Counted from the first letter of the stretch, positions 26,397 through 35,205 are shown. The stretch is DNA of 64,000 bases from Pseudomonas frederiksbergensis (GCF_001952935.1 NZ_CP018319.1:4360001-4424000); one strand, 5' to 3'. The notes: a model not told the origin generated them from the letters alone. Program-made: numbers and translations.

Positions 26397-26682
26397 ACAA
26401 AATCGGCTGTTGCGATTTTGACTACAGCTACAAAACCCGCTGTTGGTATTTTTTTTCACAAACTTTTCACACCTACCTACGTAGTCTCAACTCATCCGTT
26501 AGAAAGCAGTACCTGGCCCGTTCCCCAGCGGGCTTTTTTTTGCCTGTCATAAAACCTTTTCTGAAAACGCTGTCCAACCGTCGCCTATTGCGAGGTTGTA
26601 CCCGTGCGTGTCTGGACTTTGTCTCCTCTAAAGCATTCAATCTCGCCCCTTTTCGGTTACCCCCTTTTTTGAGGTTTTTGTC
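26397..26682 (+). other. Intergenic region with an orphan terminator; possible small RNA
   Basis: No protein gene is supported. A terminator (GCCCG / CGGGC, then eight T) sits at 26516-26541 although nothing coding ends just before it; the previous terminator is at 26367-26396. The interval 26400-26541 could therefore encode a small RNA. The remainder leads to the glycine-zipper gene, with GAGG shortly before its ATG. Confidence 0.4.
26516..26541 (+). terminator. Orphan rho-independent terminator
   Basis: Five-base-pair GC stem with an eight-base loop followed by eight T. The closest upstream gene already has its own terminator. Confidence 0.7.
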
Positions 26683-27054
26683 ATGCGTTTAACACTGCCT
26701 GCTTTGGTTCTGGGGCTTTTGGTTGCTCAAGGTGCGATGGCTGCGGGTGATGGCACTGCCGCCATCGGTGGTGGTTTGGGCGGCGCGCTGGGTAATGTGG
26801 TCGGTCAGAGCATGGGCGGCAGCACCGGTGCAGCGATTGGTGCAGGTGTCGCGGGCGCAGCCGGCAGTGCTGTTGCAGCACGCAAAGGCAGCCGCACTAA
26901 AGCCGCCATCGGTGGTGGTGTCGGCGCGGCCGGCGGTTCGGTGATCGGCAACAGCCTGGGCGGCAAGACCGGTTCCACCATCGGCGCAGGCTTGGGCGGC
27001 GCATTGGGCGGCGGCGTGGGCAGCAACCTGGCCAAAGGTCACAAGCGTCACTGA
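26683..27054 (+). CDS. Glycine-zipper secreted protein, copy 1
   Basis: A 123-residue protein with a signal peptide (MRLTLPALVLGLLVAQGAMAA) followed by repeated small-residue segments (GGGLGGALGNVVGQSMGG, GAAIGAGVAGAAGSAVAAR, GGVGAAGGSVIGNSLGG) typical of glycine-zipper domains, which pack as membrane-embedded helical hairpins. It ends with a basic KGHKRH tail. Proteins of this kind are envelope or outer-membrane associated; function is rarely known. The next gene encodes a near-identical paralogue, showing a tandem duplication. Own terminator at 27072. Confidence 0.85.
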   Translation: MRLTLPALVLGLLVAQGAMAAGDGTAAIGGGLGGALGNVVGQSMGGSTGAAIGAGVAGAAGSAVAARKGSRTKAAIGGGVGAAGGSVIGNSLGGKTGSTIGAGLGGALGGGVGSNLAKGHKRH

Positions 27055-27071
27055 TCCTCGTCGATCTGTTC

Positions 27072-27100
27072 AAAAGCCCGGCTTGATGCCGGGCTTTCTG
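27072..27100 (+). terminator. Rho-independent terminator after glycine-zipper copy 1
   Basis: Ten-base-pair stem AAAGCCCGGC / GCCGGGCTTT with a five-base loop. Confidence 0.8.
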
Positions 27101-27236
27101 TATCTGGATATTTCTTCTTCGCGCTCTTTGAATTAATAGCTGTCCAACGATCAGCGCTGGTGTGATGAAAAAGCTAGACTCACGCCATCCGTAACGCGTT
27201 CTCTTACCCCCGATACGGAATTTAGAGGTTCATATC

Positions 27237-27665
27237 ATGCGTTTGACATTGTCCACGTTGGTTCTGGGACTTTTGGTCGCTCAAGGTGCAATGGCCGCCG
27301 GTGACGGCACCGCTGCAGTTGGCGGTGGTATTGGCGGTGCGCTAGGTAACGTGGTCGGCCAGCAAATGGGCGGCAGCACGGGTGCCGCGATTGGCGCCGG
27401 TGTAGGCGGTGCGGCAGGTAGCGCGGTCGGCGCCAACAAAGGCAGTCGCACAGAAGCGGCTATTGGTGGTGGTCTGGGATCGGCTGGTGGCTCGGTGATC
27501 GGCAATAGCCTGGGCGGCAAGACCGGTTCGACCATTGGCGCAGGCCTGGGTGGCGCGGCGGGTGGTGCGGTAGGCAACAACTTGGGTAACGATAGCGGCA
27601 GTTCGCATTCCGGTAGCGGCCACAACCATAAGCATAAAAACAAGCACAAGAACAAACATCACTGA
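27237..27665 (+). CDS. Glycine-zipper secreted protein, copy 2
   Basis: A 142-residue paralogue of the product at 26683: nearly the same signal peptide and glycine-zipper core, but with a longer tail (GNDSGSSHSGSGHNHKHKNK) rich in His, Lys and Ser. The His-rich tail could bind metal; this is inference from composition. It has its own leader region and terminator, so the two copies are probably transcribed separately and may be regulated differently. Confidence 0.85.
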   Translation: MRLTLSTLVLGLLVAQGAMAAGDGTAAVGGGIGGALGNVVGQQMGGSTGAAIGAGVGGAAGSAVGANKGSRTEAAIGGGLGSAGGSVIGNSLGGKTGSTIGAGLGGAAGGAVGNNLGNDSGSSHSGSGHNHKHKNKHKNKHH

Positions 27666-27685
27666 TTCGACATCGAGCTACAGTA

Positions 27686-27713
27686 GAAACCCGGCCCCGC
27701 GCCGGGTTTTTCA
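27686..27713 (+). terminator. Rho-independent terminator after glycine-zipper copy 2
   Basis: Nine-base-pair stem AAACCCGGC / GCCGGGTTT with a five-base loop and following T residues. Confidence 0.8.
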
Positions 27714-27793
27714 CGTCTGGGAGTAGGACTCTGGAACGTTTGATCGTGGGCCGCCTCGAACTTCATACACCCCCAATTGTTGTGAGGCATGCC

Positions 27794-27988
27794 ATGACTC
27801 CTGAAACCGAAGGCAAGGAAGAAAAAGGCCCGAGCGGGCTTCCGTTCATTAACGATCCAGGAAACGAAGACCCAGGCTCACTGATAGATGACGCAACAGT
27901 GCCGCTCAATGATTCCGATGATGCGGGCGACGTCGGAAATATTGAGTTCGAAGACGAGGAAGAGGACGAAGACGAAGACGAAGATTGA
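27794..27988 (+). CDS. Small acidic protein with poly-Asp/Glu tail
   Basis: A 64-residue protein starting MTPETEGKEEKGP behind GAGG. It is strongly acidic and ends in a run of alternating Glu and Asp from residue 49 to the C-terminus. No known domain is recognised and it is likely disordered. Similar small acidic proteins of pseudomonads are conserved but uncharacterised. An in-frame extension to 27740 exists but lacks a Shine-Dalgarno. Confidence 0.55.
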   Translation: MTPETEGKEEKGPSGLPFINDPGNEDPGSLIDDATVPLNDSDDAGDVGNIEFEDEEEDEDEDED

Positions 27989-28095
27989 GCCGGCTGTGCG
28001 ACGGACGCGACCGATCGTCTCCTTGATCGAACGCAATGCGCGGCACCATCCTCGAAATTTAAGGGCCTGCTTTTCAGGCCCACGCGAGGTGCTTT

Positions 28096-28308
28096 ATGAA
28101 CGCTGATCCGAAAGACTCCGACATTGACGATACCCCCGAATATCCGCTGCCTTCACCAACCGATTCCCTGAGTCGTGATCAACGTCCGCCTGATGACGAC
28201 ACCGCTGTCGAGCAGTTGCCGTCGGATGAAGTGAAACGCGGGGACGTTGAAGGTCACCCTCACGACCCTGACATTGCCGATGAAGATGGCTCAAACGAAC
28301 CGAGCTGA
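28096..28308 (+). CDS. Small acidic hypothetical protein, 70 residues
   Basis: Starts MNADPKDSDIDDTPEYPLPS behind GCGAGGTG. The product is hydrophilic, Asp/Pro-rich and probably disordered, with no recognised domain. It lies 107 bp after the other small acidic gene on the same strand. Confidence 0.55.
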   Translation: MNADPKDSDIDDTPEYPLPSPTDSLSRDQRPPDDDTAVEQLPSDEVKRGDVEGHPHDPDIADEDGSNEPS

Positions 28309-28407
28309 ACATACCCTGTTGCACAGCGCCACTCATCGATCGTGCGGCACCTTTAAAAAGCGATGACGGCCAGAAATCAGGTACGCACCTTTTAAAGGAG
28401 AGACACC

Positions 28408-28803
28408 ATGATCAGGTCAAAATTGACCGCCCTGACGGTGATCGGCGTGTTGTCGGCCGGCTCAATGTCGGCGTTTGCCCAGTCTTCCGGCAACGATGCA
28501 CCTGTGGATAAGGGCGGGATGCCGCCGTACTCTGAAATGAACGCGGGCTCAGCGGACGGGAATGCGTTGCCGCCTGGCGCCATTGAAGGTGGGAACGCTG
28601 GTGATGCAAATGGAAGTAGCACCAGCCCGAAGACTGGAAGTGGGGCGATGAATGGTGGCGGTTCGATGGGGAGCGGTTCTGGGGGTGGGTCTGGAGGATC
28701 CGGTAGTTCTGGGATGAGTGGCAGTGGGAGTGGTGGGAGTTCTGGGGCTGCGGGAGGAGGTACGGGTGGTGCTGGTGGTGGTACGAGTGGTTCGGGTGGT
28801 TAA
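28408..28803 (+). CDS. Secreted Gly/Ser-rich low-complexity protein
   Basis: A 131-residue protein. Residues 1-25 are a signal peptide (MIRSKLTALTVIGVLSAG, cleavage near AFA-QS); residues 80-131 are almost wholly Gly and Ser with some Thr, Ala and Met. The start follows AAAGGAGAGA and a terminator lies at 28824. The low-complexity tail suggests an unstructured surface or periplasmic protein; no family is recognised. Confidence 0.65.
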   Translation: MIRSKLTALTVIGVLSAGSMSAFAQSSGNDAPVDKGGMPPYSEMNAGSADGNALPPGAIEGGNAGDANGSSTSPKTGSGAMNGGGSMGSGSGGGSGGSGSSGMSGSGSGGSSGAAGGGTGGAGGGTSGSGG

Positions 28804-28823
28804 GTAACTCAATGTTGCAATTG

Positions 28824-28852
28824 AATGCCCAGTAAACTGCTGGGCATTTTTG
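28824..28852 (+). terminator. Rho-independent terminator after the Gly/Ser-rich gene
   Basis: Nine-base-pair stem AATGCCCAG / CTGGGCATT with a seven-base loop, then T-rich. It lies between convergent genes. Confidence 0.8.
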
Positions 28853-28859
28853 GCTCACC

Positions 28860-29291
28860 CTAATCCGTTGAAGCTTGAGATTTCGCTAATAGCGATTTGA
28901 GCTCAGGTTCAACATCCTCGTATGGGGTCGAGTTTATAATTTCAATTATCGCAGGCGTATATTTGCTTTCTATTGCGACCTCCGCCCAATCAAGCTCGTA
29001 AATTGCGATTGTGCGGGCATCAAAATATGAAGACTGCATGAGGATAAGCTTAATTATTTCAATCGCTTCTGGCGAGCGGTTTTCTCCTAAGGAAACGATA
29101 CAACGCTGCTGCCAGTATTCAGCTTTGCTTAACACTGTTGCTGCAAGTTTTATCCAATCATCGGCTGAAAAATCACACAACACCACTTTGGCCACAAGCT
29201 CGCTGGAATAGGCAGTCCAGTTGGAGTTTTCTGAATCACCCATCCAAGCCTCAAACTTTTGGAAAATGTCGTTCTTATCTTCTGGCCTCAC
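28860..29291 (-). CDS. Candidate immunity protein for the Rhs toxin
   Basis: A 143-residue cytosolic, all-helical protein (DDWIKLAATVLSKAEYWQQR, SPEAIEIIKLILMQSS, RTIAIYELDWAEVAIES) that reads like short HEAT-type repeats. It overlaps the rhs gene by four bases, is directly downstream on the same strand, and shares its AT-rich composition with the toxin-encoding 3' end. This arrangement is that of cognate immunity genes in polymorphic toxin loci. It would bind and neutralise the Rhs C-terminal nuclease. The family is not identified from the sequence alone. Confidence 0.7.
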   Translation of the reverse strand: MRPEDKNDIFQKFEAWMGDSENSNWTAYSSELVAKVVLCDFSADDWIKLAATVLSKAEYWQQRCIVSLGENRSPEAIEIIKLILMQSSYFDARTIAIYELDWAEVAIESKYTPAIIEIINSTPYEDVEPELKSLLAKSQASTD

Positions 29292-32200
29292 GGCTTACCT
29301 CCCGTTGGATAGGATGAGGTGATCTGATCGTTCTCTTTAATCACTTGCCATCCGACGCCATCAATGACTTTTGTGTGTTGGGTGATTTTCATTCCAGCCT
29401 CATCGCGAATGATTACACCCGGAGCAAGTGCTACCTCATCTGTAGCTCTTAGGATCTTTTCGTCACTCCAGTTCTCAGGCGCAAACGTATGTCGATTCGG
29501 TGATTTAGCGGCCGACCATCCTACTGTTCCATCTTTACGTTCCAGAATCATCTTGAAGTTTTTTGCGCTGATGGTGCCATCTCTGTTCGTCTGAAGTACA
29601 TCCACTTGATACTTCGGGGAGTTAAGTAATTTTGCGGAGTGCCCACCAATAGGGCTGTTATGCCTAGGGCTCCGAATCCCGTACAGAATCTTGTTCTGCA
29701 TTGCGGCCGAGATAGTTCCTGAATAGGGAAGGTCAGGCTCTCCATCATTTACTTGAGTGTTGCCTATCTTATCCGGAGGTAGGCAATTTCCTGTTCCCGC
29801 CTGCGGGCAATTCTCACTCAACCCCAGCGGATCAACCCACCCCGTCGGATTGCGCGTGTACTGATACCCGTTTAACCCCCCCGCCAACTTGCTCGGATCC
29901 GGCGTCAAATACCGTCCAACATCCGGATTGTAGTAGCGATGCCGGTTGTAATGCAGGCCAGTCTCCGCATCGAAGTACTGCCCCTGAAACCTCAACGGCT
30001 GATCCAGCACCTGATGGGTGTCGCGGTTGAGGCGAGTCAGGCGGCCATAGGCTGTGTATCGGGCGGCCCAGACGATATCGCCGCTGTAATCGGTAAGCTC
30101 TTGCGGGGTGCCGAGGTGGTCGAGCTGGTAGTAGAACGGGCAAGCCTGGTCCGGGCCTTTGCCGTCGAGCATGGCCAGTGGGCGGAAAGTGCCGGGTTCG
30201 TAGACGTAGCTGCGGTAGTGCTCGCGGCTGCTTTCGGCGATGAGGTGGTCGCCTTGCCAGAAGAATTCGGTGGTCTTGCCGTCGACGGTTTTGCTGATGC
30301 GGCGGCCGAAGGCGTCGTAGCGGTAGCTGGCGCTGCGGCCGTCCGCGGTGGTGACGCCGACCAAGCGGTGCTGGCCGTCGTAGCGGTATTCGGTGACGCG
30401 TTTTTGCCCGGTGCCGCGGCGTTCGCGGATCAGGTTGCCGAAGGCGTCGTAGTCGTAGTGGCGGTCGCCTTGGATCAGCAGGCGGTTGCCTTTGACGGTG
30501 GACGGGCCGGGACGATCGTGCATCAGCAGGTTGCCGGCCGGGTCGTGGGCGAAGCTTTCCGGGGGTTGATCGCGGGTGTGGCGGACGCCGATCAGGCGGT
30601 TGAGCGGGTCGTAGTGGTAACTGCGTTGACCGTGTCGCGTGTCGGCAATGTAGTCAAGGTTGCCGTTGGCGCTGTAGGCATAGTCACGGCGATACAGCTG
30701 ACTGACCGCGTGGGCCTTCAACCGGCCCTGATCGTCGTAGGCATATTCGCTGAGCAGCTGCCCCTGCTGGCGTTGCTGTTCGCGGCCGAAGGCGAACTGG
30801 TGATCGCTGAGCCGCGCGCCGTTGAGGTCGATCGCGGTCAGCGCGCCGCCCCGGGCGTGGTGGTAATCGAGTTTGCTGCCGTCCGGCAGGCGCAGGCGAT
30901 TCAGTTGGCCGCAGGCGTCGTAGCCATAACGCAGCGTGCCCCAGCCCTGATGCTCGGTGATCAGCCGGTCCTGCGAGTCGTATTCGAACTCCAGCGGATG
31001 GTCGTGGCCGTCGTCGACGCTGACCAGTCGGCCAAGGCGGTCGTAGCGGTATTCAACCTGGCTGCCGTCGGGCAGGGTTTTGACCCGCAGGCGGCCGGCC
31101 GAATCCCGCTGGTAAGCGGTCACCCGCTGCGAGCCGTCCTCGCCGAACTCGGTTTTCTCCAGCAACTGGCCATTGAGGTCGTAGGCGTACGCCGTGCGTT
31201 GGCCATCGAAGCCGGTTTCCTGTCGGATCAAGCCGTTGGGCGTGTAGTCCAGGCGATAGGTTTCGCCGGATTCGTTTTCGATTGCCGTGAGCAACAGCTG
31301 GGCGTTGTCGTAGCGGTAGCGCAGCTGGGTGCCGTCGGGATTGAGGCGGCGGCTGACCAGGTGCAGGTCGTCGACGTATTCGTAGCGGGTGACGCGGCCC
31401 AGTTCATCGCGCTCGGCGGTGATCTTGCCGTAGGCGTTGTAGCTGAAGGCGCGGCTGGCGCCGGTAGGCAGTGTGGTCTGGATCAGTCGGCCGACGGCAT
31501 CCCAGTGGTACTGGGTAACGGCACCGTGTTCATCCTGACGGGTAATCTGCCGCCCCAACGCATCGTAGGAAAAGCGCCGCTGGCCGCCGTCCGGCAAGGT
31601 CTCTTCGAGCAGTTGCCCCAAGGCGTTCCAGACGAACACATGCCGGCTGGTGTCCGGGTAGCGGATCGACAGCAGTTGCCCTTTGTCGTCGTAGTAATAG
31701 TGGCTGACCTGGCCGTCGGGGTCGGTCGCTTCGGTGATGTCGCCTTGCGCATTGCGCTGATATTTCCACACCGCTTGGCCGCGATACCGCGCGTGCAGGA
31801 AACCGTTGCGATACTCGTAGGCTGTCGGCTCGTCTTCCGGCGGAATCAGCGCGATCAGCCGTCCGACTTCGTCGTAACGGTATTCGGTGACGGCGCCAAG
31901 CGGGTCCTGCTCCGCCAGCAGCCGACCGTGGTGGTCGTAGGCCTTGAGGTGTTCGCCACCGTCCAGCCCGACCTTGCGCACCAGCCGCGCGCGCTCGTCG
32001 TGCTCGTAAACCTCTTCGCTGCCGTCGGCGTTTTTAACCCGCACACGGCCGTTGTCATCCCAGACATACCGCGCGTCCATTTGTGCAAACGACGCCCAAT
32101 GCCGGACACATCGGGCCGCCTTACCGGACCTTTCCCACTCCCAGAAGAAACTCGCCCCACCGGCCAACTGCCGCTGCAGGATGACGTGCTGATCGTCGTA

Positions 32201-34174
32201 GTCGTAGCGCTCGCTTTCGCCGGCGGCATTGGTGGCGGCGATCAAGCGATGACGAGCGTCGTAGCGGTAGGCAACCAGTGTTTGTTCGGTACGCCAGGCG
32301 TCTTCCAGGGTGTCGGCGGGCTGAAAACGCTGATAGTCGACGGCGAGCAAATGGCGGCGGTCATAGCGCAACAAAAGGGAGCGCCCGGCGCCGTTGTCGA
32401 GGCGTTTGATCCTGTCAGAAATGTCCCGTTGCACCGTCAGCCGATTGCCGTAGGCATCGCTGATCGCCGTCAGACGCCCGGCACGGAAATGGAAAAACCG
32501 CGATTTTTCCCCCGCCTGGGCGAGAATCAGTTCTTCCGGCTCGTCACCCAGATAAATCGCCGCCCGCGACAGACTGTTGTGAATCGCCGGGCGTTCACTG
32601 GTTGGCAGCGGGAAGGTGGTGCGGCGGTTTTCGTGGTCGATCCAGATAACGCTGTCGCCGTCGATTTCCAGTCGATGCGACAGCGAATGACTCCAGCCAA
32701 ACCCCAGCCCGCAATCGATCTCCACTGCACTGGTGCGATAGAGCCGGGTGAACTCGAACGGCAAAATCCCGTCCAGCGCACCGTCGGTCAGGGTCAGCAG
32801 TTCTTCGCCGGTGACCATCGACACCGGGCATTTGTTGGTGGCGGTTTTATCAACGGAATCGGCGCTGTCGCCGTTGGGGTTTTTCGCTTGATCGGGCGCA
32901 TCGTCGCGATGTTCCTGCCGACCAATCCTGGTCAGGGCTTGAGACTTGTCGCGCGCGATGGCCACTGGATTCTTCACCGACAGAACTGGCGCAACACCTG
33001 GGGTGATTTGCAACGGCACGGCGGGCGCAGGTTTGATCGGTGCATGCCGGCTGTGGACCATCAGCGGTTTTAGCGTGCCCGCGTGGGCTGTCAGGTCAGA
33101 CCTGGCGGTGAGCTCAGCCAGTCGCAAACTGGCGCCCGCCAGCCATTTCCGGGTTCGCGGGGACTTGATTCTGGACAGCACCTTCTCACTCAGGTGCAAT
33201 TTCAGTCCCGCAGGACTGGTAAGGCACATGAGCAGGAAACTGATCAAAATCTCCGTACGAATTTCCGCCACGACCTCGGCGATGTACTGCGGCGGCAGCA
33301 TCCTCAGCCAACTGGTGAACGCCGCGAGATGAATGAACATCAACGGCTCGTCGCTCAGCATCAGCAACACCTTGGCGATGGATTCCGCCGAAGCGTTCAG
33401 CAGCGTTTCAAGCTCGGATCGGGTCAGGTATTCAAGGAGTTTTTCGCTGTTGGCCTGCAGGTCGGCGATCAGGGCGTAAACCTGTTTTACGTCATCCCAC
33501 AAACCGTTCAGCGAGTTCTCGAAGCCGCGCCAATCGGCCTGTTGCAGCATGCCGTAGCGCTCGATGAAAGCGGCCTGGGAGAACCCGGCCCACGCCGGTT
33601 CGAACTCGCTCGTCCACTCGTTGCGCAACCAGCCTTCCAGCTCGTCGATGACGCCCTGATAGGAGGCGTAAAGTGCTTTGACGTGATCGGCGGATACATC
33701 GGGAAAGAAAGTGATGCGATAACGCTGGCCGCGCTGGCAATCGGGGATTTCCAGAATGCCGCTGGGGCCGATCTCGTCGTAGATCGGCTTGCCGAATGTC
33801 TGCTTACCCACCACGTCGGAAAGCAAAGGTTCAAGCATCACCGGCGTATTGCCGATCGGCACGAAGCGCGCCGCCTCAAACATATGCACCAGGGTCAACG
33901 GGCCGCTGGCCGGGCACGCGGCGACTGTCGCGCTGACAGGCGTAGTGGAATTCTTCGGCGCGCTAAGCCGGACTTCGTTGCCGACCTTGAATACTTGCTC
34001 GACATCCAGGGCCTTGCCGGTCCAGAAACTTTCAGCCCAGGCGTCGTAGTCGTTCAGGCACAGTCGAAAATCACCCAATACCGCTTCGACATTCGGCTGC
34101 TCAGGGTCCATGGCGGCGACCACCAGCAGCCCGATGGTGTTGTTCAAGGCCAGGAGGTTGTCAGGTATGAACAT
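29288..34174 (-). CDS. Rhs-repeat polymorphic toxin with EndoU-like C-terminal domain
   Basis: A 1628-residue protein. Residues 1-445 are a family-specific N-terminal region without a PAAR motif; about 449-520 is a DUF6531-like segment (CPVSMVTGEELLTLTDGALD); about 600-1440 carries tens of YD/Rhs repeats (such as YRYDALGR-type units) forming a cocoon; the core ends with the hallmark DPLGL near residue 1450. The last 177 residues differ in composition and contain GGHS (1510-1513), FAPENWSDEKI (1565-1575 region), DGVGWQVI and SSYPTG, which match bacterial EndoU RNase toxins. The first His of the usual HxxHG is replaced (KILYG). It may be delivered by a type VI or similar system; no VgrG is adjacent. 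GAGGGA precedes the ATG. Confidence 0.88.
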   Translation of the reverse strand: MFIPDNLLALNNTIGLLVVAAMDPEQPNVEAVLGDFRLCLNDYDAWAESFWTGKALDVEQVFKVGNEVRLSAPKNSTTPVSATVAACPASGPLTLVHMFEAARFVPIGNTPVMLEPLLSDVVGKQTFGKPIYDEIGPSGILEIPDCQRGQRYRITFFPDVSADHVKALYASYQGVIDELEGWLRNEWTSEFEPAWAGFSQAAFIERYGMLQQADWRGFENSLNGLWDDVKQVYALIADLQANSEKLLEYLTRSELETLLNASAESIAKVLLMLSDEPLMFIHLAAFTSWLRMLPPQYIAEVVAEIRTEILISFLLMCLTSPAGLKLHLSEKVLSRIKSPRTRKWLAGASLRLAELTARSDLTAHAGTLKPLMVHSRHAPIKPAPAVPLQITPGVAPVLSVKNPVAIARDKSQALTRIGRQEHRDDAPDQAKNPNGDSADSVDKTATNKCPVSMVTGEELLTLTDGALDGILPFEFTRLYRTSAVEIDCGLGFGWSHSLSHRLEIDGDSVIWIDHENRRTTFPLPTSERPAIHNSLSRAAIYLGDEPEELILAQAGEKSRFFHFRAGRLTAISDAYGNRLTVQRDISDRIKRLDNGAGRSLLLRYDRRHLLAVDYQRFQPADTLEDAWRTEQTLVAYRYDARHRLIAATNAAGESERYDYDDQHVILQRQLAGGASFFWEWERSGKAARCVRHWASFAQMDARYVWDDNGRVRVKNADGSEEVYEHDERARLVRKVGLDGGEHLKAYDHHGRLLAEQDPLGAVTEYRYDEVGRLIALIPPEDEPTAYEYRNGFLHARYRGQAVWKYQRNAQGDITEATDPDGQVSHYYYDDKGQLLSIRYPDTSRHVFVWNALGQLLEETLPDGGQRRFSYDALGRQITRQDEHGAVTQYHWDAVGRLIQTTLPTGASRAFSYNAYGKITAERDELGRVTRYEYVDDLHLVSRRLNPDGTQLRYRYDNAQLLLTAIENESGETYRLDYTPNGLIRQETGFDGQRTAYAYDLNGQLLEKTEFGEDGSQRVTAYQRDSAGRLRVKTLPDGSQVEYRYDRLGRLVSVDDGHDHPLEFEYDSQDRLITEHQGWGTLRYGYDACGQLNRLRLPDGSKLDYHHARGGALTAIDLNGARLSDHQFAFGREQQRQQGQLLSEYAYDDQGRLKAHAVSQLYRRDYAYSANGNLDYIADTRHGQRSYHYDPLNRLIGVRHTRDQPPESFAHDPAGNLLMHDRPGPSTVKGNRLLIQGDRHYDYDAFGNLIRERRGTGQKRVTEYRYDGQHRLVGVTTADGRSASYRYDAFGRRISKTVDGKTTEFFWQGDHLIAESSREHYRSYVYEPGTFRPLAMLDGKGPDQACPFYYQLDHLGTPQELTDYSGDIVWAARYTAYGRLTRLNRDTHQVLDQPLRFQGQYFDAETGLHYNRHRYYNPDVGRYLTPDPSKLAGGLNGYQYTRNPTGWVDPLGLSENCPQAGTGNCLPPDKIGNTQVNDGEPDLPYSGTISAAMQNKILYGIRSPRHNSPIGGHSAKLLNSPKYQVDVLQTNRDGTISAKNFKMILERKDGTVGWSAAKSPNRHTFAPENWSDEKILRATDEVALAPGVIIRDEAGMKITQHTKVIDGVGWQVIKENDQITSSYPTGGKP

Positions 34175-34437
34175 TCGCTGTCCCTCGCGCGGATCAATTC
34201 AGAGCGCGAGACTTTGCGTGGGATCGGCGAGGAAAGAAGTCAGGAAAGTAAGTGTTTGGTGTAGGGGAAATCGTTAAATGACCAACAGCACTTCGGCGCA
34301 GGTTTCAATACCGATCAGGTATTGCCCGTTGCTCTATGCCCGCTGCGCTCGCTATGCTGCTGAATCCTTTAATCGATCGCGGACCCGGCCGTACCTGAGC
34401 CGCCTCTGGGATGTCATTAGAAAACGGATCAGATGCG

Positions 34438-35133
34438 ATGAATGCACCGCTAAATGAATTCGGCCCGATCAAGGCCGTGATTTTCGATATGGATGGCTTG
34501 TTGCTGGACACCGAGGGCATTTACACCGAAGTCACGTCGATAATTGCCGCGCGTTACGGGCGGGTCTTCGACTGGAGCATCAAGCAGAACATCATCGGCC
34601 GTGGCGCGGGCGATCTGGCGCGTTATGTGGTCGAGGCGCTGGACCTGCCGATTACCGCCGAAGAGTTTCTGGTGATCCGCGAACCGCTGATGCGCGAGCG
34701 TTTTCCTACAGCACTGGCGATGCCTGGCGCACAGGAGCTGGTTCGGCATCTGAAGGCCAATAACATTCCGATTGCGGTGGGCACCAGCTCTTCGCGTCAG
34801 TCGTTCGGCCAGAAAACCACCTTGCACCGCGACTGGTTCGCGCTGTTCGATTTCATCGTGACGGCCGATGATCCGGAGGTCGGCGCGGCCAAACCGGCGC
34901 CGGACATCTTCCTCACGGCGGCGCGGCGCCTGGGTGTCGCGCCTGAGGATTGCCTGGTGTTCGAGGATTCGCCGTTCGGTGTCACGGCGGCGAAAGCGGC
35001 GGGAATGACCGCGATTGCGATCCCGGATGCGGCGATGGCTGACGAAAAATACGCACACGCCGACGGCATTCTTCGTACGCTGAAAGCGTTCAAGCCGAGT
35101 GCTTGCGGATTGCCGGCGCTCGAATGGGCTTAA
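34438..35133 (+). CDS. HAD-superfamily phosphatase (beta-phosphoglucomutase/GPP-like)
   Basis: A 231-residue HAD hydrolase with motif I VIFDMDGLLLDTEG (residues 14-27), motif II VGTSSSR, motif III/IV KPAPDIFLTA and FEDSPFGVTAAKAAG. The small helical cap between motifs I and II places it among subfamily IA phosphatases that act on sugar or glycerol phosphates. An ATG at 34411 in the same frame is an alternative start; neither has a strong Shine-Dalgarno, and the chosen one lies nearer the fold. It ends at a shared bidirectional terminator. The substrate is not predictable. Confidence 0.85.
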   Translation: MNAPLNEFGPIKAVIFDMDGLLLDTEGIYTEVTSIIAARYGRVFDWSIKQNIIGRGAGDLARYVVEALDLPITAEEFLVIREPLMRERFPTALAMPGAQELVRHLKANNIPIAVGTSSSRQSFGQKTTLHRDWFALFDFIVTADDPEVGAAKPAPDIFLTAARRLGVAPEDCLVFEDSPFGVTAAKAAGMTAIAIPDAAMADEKYAHADGILRTLKAFKPSACGLPALEWA

Positions 35134-35146
35134 GGCCGGGTACATG

Positions 35147-35188
35147 AAAAAACGCCGGCAACCTGATCAGGGTTACCGGCGTTTTTTT
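35147..35188. terminator. Bidirectional rho-independent terminator
   Basis: AAAAAACGCCGG pairs with CCGGCGTTTTTT around an interior stem AACC / GGTT. A-run on one side and T-run on the other allow termination of both the HAD gene and the convergent SDR gene. Confidence 0.88.
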
Positions 35189-35205
35189 ATGCGTGATTCA
35201 GAACA

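Noticed and set aside
27281..27662. Open frames antisense to the glycine-zipper genes
   Set aside because: They are Pro/Ala-rich complements of the Gly/Ala repeats and arise from composition.
29939..33073. Open frame of 1044 codons antisense to the rhs gene
   Set aside because: It mirrors the repeated YD units on the other strand and has a repetitive Val/Ala-rich product without domains. High GC content keeps the antisense frame open.
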